From the NCBI GenBank assembly GCA_029721435.1, contig CM056583.1, positions 76,139,120 to 76,203,119 of the forward strand: 64,000 nucleotides of DNA, written 5' to 3'. The number at the start of each line of letters is the position of its first letter. Position 1 is the first letter of the stretch. The notes under the pieces are model-generated. The model had not been told where the DNA came from and made no database searches. It was given only the letters and a program-made list of their open reading frames with translations. Position numbers and translations under genes: made by a program. Positions 58,023 to 64,000 of the stretch are shown in pieces. The DNA is from Gymnothorax reevesii (taxonomy: Eukaryota > Chordata > Actinopteri > Anguilliformes > Muraenidae).

Positions 58023-58812
58023 CAGTGGTGTCGCCAGAGGGTGGGCAAAGACACTTCCATTTATGACAGAAATTAGTCCTGGCTAGTTCTCAACCATTTT
58101 TCTTCATTGATGCGTTTTCCAATTGTCGTAATTGGAAACTGAAGACAGGGTTTCTCTCCATATGCGATCTAACAACGATGAAATCATGGGCTAAATTCAG
58201 TACAGCAAAAATATTTACATAATATTAATAGGCCAATGCTTTGCGTCGATTTATCTGGTCTGTGTTCCAATGAAACGCGGACTTTCACTCTCAGTATTGT
58301 GTGGGTTGATTTGAAAAAAAAAAAAAGAAAAAAAAAAAAAGAAAAGTGGCACTCAGCGGTTCAATAGGCTATAAAAAGCTCCCACTATTTTCGTGACAGT
58401 CGACAGGTAGCCTATACAATTTTGAATAATGTTGATTTAAATAGCCTTCAGCAACTATGCTTCCCGATGAATGATTGTCGTCTTACCTTATCGGGGATAA
58501 GCAGCACCCCTTAAGTGTTGAATGCTCTCGGAGTGAACCTTCTGTTATGAAAATGACTGAGAACAGGTCAGGACTAATAATTAGTTTAAACGGTTGTTTT
58601 GTGAAACCCAATTCCCTGTTCTTGTTCCGCAACTGTACTGAATTTTGCCCATGATTTAATCGCAGTTTGATCGCATATGGAGAGAAAACGTTTCTTCAGT
58701 TGCAAATTACGATGATTGGAAAAAGTGCCATTAAAGGAAAATGATTGACAACTAGCCAGGACTTATTGTCATAAAGTGACGTGTCTTGGCCCACCTCTTG
58801 GCTACACCACTG
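58023..58812. mobile_element. Fold-back element with about 180-bp terminal inverted repeats
   Basis: The left arm (58023-58206) starts CAGTGGTGTCGCC. The right arm (complement of 58632-58812) starts CAGTGGTGTAGCC. Shared boxes in order: GTGGGC(C)AAGACAC, TTATGACA, AGTCCTGGCTAGTT, TTTTCCAAT, CGTAATT, AACTGAAGA, TTCTCTCCATATGCGATC, AATCATGGGC and AAATTCAGTACAG. The start CAGTGGTGTA is hAT-like, but no clear 8-bp target duplication is seen. The interior holds A-rich stretches (58314-58344) and no transposase. Confidence 0.75.
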
Positions 58813-58819
58813 GTTTCCT

Positions 58820-60425
58820 TGCGATTTCGATTTCATAATTACCTACTTGCTATATATGGCCAACAAAGTGGCATTTGCTCGCCAGTTAGTTTTGCGGACA
58901 TGAAATAACGTCATAAACACCACTATGATTGGGTACCGTGCCTTAAGTCAGCTAAATGGCTCCAGTGTTCTTGAGACGAATTCGCATTGTTCAAAACAAC
59001 CCCAAGCACACATGATCGTAATCGCCTCTTGACATGGATAAGTGCGCAGGTACACGTAAAATGCAAGGCCACATCATTACTGTTTGACCGAACGTTACAC
59101 ATTTGATTTCGGATTTTCATCTGTGCTGAAAATATCAATGTCAAGGACTTGCCTTGACAGTATCTCACCGATATAGTCTCTCAAGTCTCTGCACTGAAGA
59201 AGTCAATGCTTTCAGTTTGTAGGCGAAAACTAATAGAGCTTATAGTCCAGCTATATTGTAAGGGGCGGGGGACAAGAATTTCCAGCCTCCACTTTTTATT
59301 TGCCAGAACGATTTTAAAAGGGGGGCGCCAATGTGTTTTAGTGGAGTTTTATCAGTGAGAAAGTGGGTTTAGAATTTAACATTAATATTTAATATCGCGA
59401 ATGCATAAGCTGCGCCTGCCCTAGCAACCCAGTGTGTCAGCAGAGACGTGACAGCCGCCATTAACAACATGCAACTGACACGAAGGCAGCATTCAAAACC
59501 AAACTCTAAATTTCCTTAACAGGACGTACGCTTGACGTGTTTTCATATCCTAATGTTTCTCTTGGAACCCAAACATCAATCCATATTAGGAGTGGGTTGT
59601 ATACGGAATTCTGAATCTCACCATCCAGACACAAAATGTATGCTGCACACCCTAGAATGTTCCCGAACAAAAAATATTCCTGTTTATCGTCTGAATCCAC
59701 GCTGTAAACGGCCTTTTACCATGAGGAAAGGAAAATAACTTATAATTCCCCATCTTTTAAATAGGATTTGTGCATCTTCTGCCCCCACATAGTCTGCAAA
59801 GAGCATGCGCACTCCAATCTTGCTTCTGACCTGCCTTAAACCGAAAGGGTCTATTCACGGCATAGAGAGACCACGTAACACACACCGATCTCTGTCATTG
59901 GTCCGTAGTCATTTATACATGAGCGGGAATGGAATGACCGGTGATTGCTGAGTGGTATAAAAGTTTCCAAATTCTGCCGCGTTAAGGCCAGCTTGGCATT
60001 ATTTTGATGAACTTGGGAAAATGGACAATGCTACTGAGAGTGGGTATTGCAATTTCATCTACAGAGAAGTTGTGCGTCCCCGAAACGCACAGGCATGGTT
60101 CACTGTGCATCCTGTATGATTTTCCTGCGCATTTTACCCGAGGTCTCGGGTTATCGCGAGCCCTGAATAACTGTATATTATTGTGGACCCACAAATTCCA
60201 CTACACATAGCAAATGTTCCTGTAACGTCATGACAACATATTTTGAATAAATTAAGGAAGAACACGGCAACACGCGATTCTCTTCGCCATGTTGTGTAAC
60301 GGCTTGTTGCTGCAGTTCACCAGCATTTTCAGGTTAATTAAAGTAAAAGAACCACAGAAAAATATCCACAAGACAATATCAATGATAAAATCAGTTCGCT
60401 CTCTGAACAGCCCTGATCAGTTGGC
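58820..60425. other. Unassigned intronic DNA
   Basis: Somewhat GC-richer than average, with no gene or repeat recognised. A GTATAAAAG sequence at about 59955 is not associated with any recognisable transcript. Confidence 0.4.
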
Positions 60426-60429
60426 ATAC

Positions 60430-60511
60430 CTGTGCCTTCATCTCGTACAGAGCAGCGTCATCCGGAGTAAGCTGGATGGCTTCGTCCCATCTTTTGACTG
60501 CTTCCCAGTGC
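60430..60511 (-). CDS. ttc33: TTC33, coding exon upstream of the internal TPR exon
   Basis: Exon of 82 bases, too short for a long open frame. The acceptor GCCTCCAG ends at 60512 and the donor GTATGC starts at 60429. After one base completing a split codon (phase 2) it encodes HWEAVKRWDEAIQLTPDD and AALYEMKAQ, matching the TTC33 stretch whose human form reads REAIQKWDEALQLTPND. It joins in phase 0 to VLTGLQEV at 49033. With the next two exons, 190 residues of TTC33 are present. The preceding coding exon (about 70 residues in human) is not recognisable before 64 kb, so the gene runs off the window. Confidence 0.88.
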
Positions 60512-60961
60512 CTGGAGGCAAAACGACTGTCAGTTATTCAAGACCCCGACAAGCGCAGGGCTTCTACACAGGTCTAACATCCACACACTCTCCCATTTGC
60601 ATGAAATCAGACAGCCTAACAAACTGCCCAAAAGTATTGGGTAGGTTATGGGTGGGATGGATTAATTATGGAAATTAGATTGAATGCTCATTGTGAATTT
60701 ACATTATTGCTCCCCATTAAGGAGAACAAAGGGGTATCAAAGGTTGCTCAAGAGCCATACTGTTCTCACTGCACCTCAGATTAAATGTGCTGCATCCCAA
60801 GTGCACTGTGTAATTCAGACTGACTATGAATTTAATTTAGATATTTTTGCTTCATGAAAGGATATACACCTTTCCATTAAACCATGTAGTGCAATATTCC
60901 ATCCAATGCAAGTATCTGCCAGAAAACTAGGCCTACAATGTCGGCAGCCGACAGCAAGGGG

Positions 60962-61292
60962 TATATCCCCGAAATTCCCCAATCCTCGAAGCCCCCTTTA
61001 TTAGATTCCCCTTTACTAGACCAACTATATGAGGGAAATTTGAGATTTTAGCCAGAGATATGGCTAAAAAACTGATTTTTTCAATATATAGCGCCACCTG
61101 GTGGCAAACCTAGGAGTGCATACTTGCCCAAAATCAAATCAGTTCATCCTCTCTACCCATATGCTAAAAATGAGAAGCCAATGTAGCGTATTTTGTGAGT
61201 TATCGTGCCAACGGTGAAAATCTGCGGCGGCGGACGCAGCGGCGAGTGGGGCGAAACCACGATATGCCCGAAACTCGTATTTCGGGGATATA
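60962..61292 (+). mobile_element. Short-TIR element with terminal hairpin (second type)
   Basis: Perfect 14-bp inverted ends TATATCCCCGAAAT (60962-60975) and ATTTCGGGGATATA (61279-61292), 331 bp overall. The right end folds on itself: ATATGCCCGAAA and TTTCGGGGATAT with a six-base loop. The interior includes AGCGCCACCTGGTGG and a CGG-rich stretch (GGCGGCGGACGCAGCGGCGA, 61223-61242). It has no coding capacity. The architecture parallels the element at 53.7 kb, with different sequences. Confidence 0.65.
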
Positions 61293-61299
61293 ATTATGT

Positions 61300-64000
61300 A
61301 CTATAGCCCTGAATCAGAATCCTAAGTGGAGGGATTGTTAGTTCAGAGAAACAGGTGAGGAACAGGATCAACTCCTCAGCAAATAAACCGCCACCAACAT
61401 CACAAAGCCAGATCTGATAAGAAGCGGATTAGAGGGACTTCTTCTTAACCTCCTACACTTTCTTTTAAAGTTCTTCATAACACTAAGGTGTCTGTTTTCA
61501 ATAGTCTGACAGCTGCTCCATCCACTGAGTTCTGTAAGCAGTGCTTTGACAGCAATCATCATCAGAACCATTGAGATCTGACAGACAGTGAGTCAAACTC
61601 AAATTCATCACTAACCGCTGGAGAAAGGCCAGCACCACAAGGGTAACTCCCTACAACTTCTTCATTAATGCAACACTCCTTATCCATCAGGGCAAAATGC
61701 AATATATTTACAATTTACAGGAGGAGAAGTACAAGAGTACTTTTATTTCAAATGCTGCAACATATTACTATAGAGAAATCAAATTCATGAGTAGCCAGCT
61801 TGAGGGGTTATAATATAACCTAGCACTGAGACAATGAAAATACACTATGAGAATTTTTTTCTACTGAAAGCCATGCGTATAGAGACATGACCATATTTAC
61901 AGTGAGAGAGAAATGGACAGAGTACAAAATAGCTTAAATAGAGTGAGGTAGAGTTAATCAGAGAAATATCAGAAGGGCTTCTGTGGCGCAAGTCATAGAG
62001 AATTTGAATTACACTCATGTGAGGAATGCGTCAGAACAGAACACATCGCACCCTGCTGCGTTTAGCACTCTGTAGCTGCAGACCAGTCAAAGAACCCATT
62101 CTAACCCAATCGCCCCCTCCCCCGAAAGTGCCCCCAGTGGGCAAGTGAGCGTCAGAACTGGGCCTTGGAGCATTTCAGGAAGGTCACCTGGTCCACGGAA
62201 TCCTGTTTTCTTTTACAGTCACAGGCATTGGCCGGATATGTTAGAACCATAAATGTGGGGAAGACATTGCACCAAGGTGCTCTTTCAAAAGAAAACAAGC
62301 TGGGGAACTGAATGAGATTCTCTGGGAAATGCCGGCTCTGCTGGGAAACCTGGGTATGGGAATTCCAGAGGGCATCTGTTTGACAGAGCCGTTTGGGTGA
62401 CAAGAGAGGGACCCACACAATATTAGGCTGGGAGTTTCGATGTTGTGGCTGACTGGTCTGCAACATCAAGGAAATAATAAAAGATAATGCATTATAACAT
62501 TTAGAAAATAGGACAAACTCAAAGTGGGAACAAGCTGAAAAACTGGCCGACGCCTTTTCTGCTTCATTCAAGTTCAGAAATGCATTTCTGCTCCTGATGG
62601 AACACCTTCCCTCAGGGTTACTGTAAGCCGAAAATACGTAGCGGAGGCTTAACTGGATTGTGACGCACGTCGCCTTCAACGCAGTCCGCGGAGCCCTCGC
62701 TTCCGACAACAAGGCTTTCTGTAGAACACAGACAGCACACCTCCATAGAACATTCTGCACTGCTGGCATCCATCTGTTTGAGTTAAGTCTGCAACGCATC
62801 ATCCAATAATACTGGCTGGCCTCACTTTACTTTTTGGCCAGACGGAAAACCTGGAGGTTTTACAGGCCAAGACGTCAGACACCCAAGTACAGTGACCTTG
62901 CATTAGCTCCAGACACCAGTGGTAAACGAATTGCCGTGCGACACATCGCCACGTGATAAGGATGTACAGATAAGAATTTACAGCAAAGTCTAATCACAGC
63001 ATCAATTTTGTGAAGCAATATTTGTTCAGTGACACCACTGTTATACGTGCACAAAAAGTGAACAAACAAGACTTGATTAATAGTCACTGACTCAGTTTAT
63101 CAATACGGCTCAGAATATGCCAACCGGCAATCATTGCATGCAAAACATTTTGCCTCATGACAAATGTGGAACTTGTGACAGGATTTATATGATTCATGCC
63201 GAGAAATTTACGAAGGACATTCCCAAGCCAAACTCACTTTTAGTGCAGGAAGTTAGTTATACATTTACAGTGTTTAATGTAGCAGCACCTCTGATGATGA
63301 CAATATAGTGAAATGTCACGTTCATAACTGATGCAGTGATAATAGTGGCAGGATATGAGACAACAGTTGACACACACTAAAGTAGATGCATAATAATTTC
63401 CTCCTCAAACGATCTGTGCAGAGCAGGGAACTCCTCCAATGCAATAACTTTGCAGAAGTGGTGGACAATAAATTGAATGGGGTGGGGAGCTCAAGGAAGA
63501 CTAGCCTGCAGTCACTATAACATGTTAGTGATGTCCCCTAAAATCTATTTTTTTCCCCCAAATTAAATTATATTTCATATGTGAATATTTCATATGTGAC
63601 ATAATTAGCACTCCCAAACTCTGGTATAGGTTGGATGCCCATGCCAAGAGTGCAACGCTGCAAAATATTTTTTACTCAATCAATCAGAGTACAAAAATAA
63701 ACATGAAATAGGTTCATGAAAATGAATGAGCCGCACACTTAGAGCTTACCGAAAGAAGTAATTAGTGGTACAGAAAACAGAGGCTTTGCTCACGTCAAAG
63801 ATGCAGACAACGGTGAGTCAACATCAGTTTTGCATGATGGGATATACAAAAAAAAAAAAAAAAAAAAGTAAACGGCGATGCAGCAAACCCACTACCTGTT
63901 TACCAGGAAACCTTTAATGAATTAAGAGCGCTGAAGAAAGATAAACATCTCTCACGAGAGTCATTGCAATTGCACTCCTTACATTTTTTCATAGTTCTCA
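61300..64000. other. ttc33: TTC33 upstream intron, no exon recognised
   Basis: The missing N-terminal TTC33 coding exon was searched for on the - strand by its expected motifs and not found. A 216-codon open frame (62802-62152, -) is the longest here but resembles no family. Poly-A at 63849-63867. Nothing else recognised. Confidence 0.45.

Larger units (their letters stand above)
49034..60429 (-). other. ttc33: TTC33 large internal intron
   Basis: Phase-0 intron of about 11.4 kb between two well-supported exons. Its contents: a 27-base poly-A at 49279-49305, an inverted-repeat-rich block (52.86-53.24 kb), a short-TIR element (53.71-54.23 kb), decayed hAT-type and THAP-type zinc-finger sequences (57.0-57.97 kb) and a fold-back element (58.02-58.81 kb). 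I recognise no feature in 49.3-52.8, 54.3-56.9 and 58.9-60.4 kb. Confidence 0.8.

Noticed and set aside
59940..60220. GTATAAAAG box with GC-richer sequence downstream, considered as a small RNA gene or promoter
   Set aside because: The downstream sequence does not match U1, U2, U4, U5, U6, 7SK or 5S RNA, and no exon was found.
63740..63830. Possible upstream TTC33 exon ending TTTCG before GTAAGC on the - strand, with the right phase to join 60511
   Set aside because: The translation before the donor (SVFCTTNYFFR) does not resemble the TTC33 N-terminal region, so the match of phase is probably chance.

Overview
The window is vertebrate nuclear DNA, almost certainly from a ray-finned fish. It is AT-rich, gene-poor and intron-heavy. 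It is dense with the repeat types usual in fish genomes: many Tc1-like DNA transposons, L2-like, jockey/CR1-like and RTE-like LINE fragments, tRNA-derived SINEs, hairpin-ended elements and TG microsatellites. No prokaryotic, organellar or viral gene set is visible.

Two host genes can be supported. (1) A prostaglandin E2 receptor EP4 gene (PTGER4 orthologue, + strand) has two coding exons at 27585-28388 and 33982-34554, separated by a 5.6-kb phase-0 intron at the end of TM6. They join into a complete 458-residue receptor, with a polyadenylation signal near 35.6 kb. (2) TTC33 (tetratricopeptide repeat protein 33, - strand) has its last three coding exons at 60511-60430, 49033-48902 and 43342-42983. 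Its N-terminal coding exon is not visible and probably lies beyond 64 kb. The two genes converge tail to tail, the same order and orientation as human PTGER4-TTC33 on 5p13.1.

Layout. 0-4 kb: Tc1 relic, LTR-like repeat, and a SINE split by a TG-bounded TTAGGG-like repeat. 4-12 kb: mostly unassigned DNA, with a degenerate tandem repeat (8.9-9.3 kb) and two copies of a hairpin-headed repeat (9.6-10.3 kb). 12-17 kb: decayed RTE-like LINE, SINEs and an L2-like LINE. 17-27 kb: TIR relics, SINEs and a nested mosaic (23.0-25.6 kb) in which a Tc1 element is broken by a SINE-like piece and an L2-like LINE. 27-36 kb: PTGER4, whose intron holds a tandem duplicated repeat and a 1.64-kb Tc1 element with both ends. 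36-43 kb: intergenic, with a 232-bp near-perfect palindrome inside a 15-bp direct repeat, and a 0.7-kb Tc1-type element. 43-64 kb: TTC33 with repeat-filled introns, including a jockey/CR1-like LINE, decayed THAP-domain and hAT-type zinc-finger sequences, a 790-bp element with about 180-bp inverted arms, and two short-TIR elements with a terminal hairpin.

The two genes have no obvious shared pathway. EP4 is a Gs-coupled plasma-membrane receptor, and TTC33 is a small TPR protein of poorly known role. They are linked by old synteny. I saw no CRISPR array, operon, rRNA or functional tRNA gene. The most unusual structures are the 37.1-kb palindrome, the hairpin-ended elements at 53.7 and 61.0 kb, the 58-kb fold-back element and the transposase-like zinc-finger pair at 57 kb.
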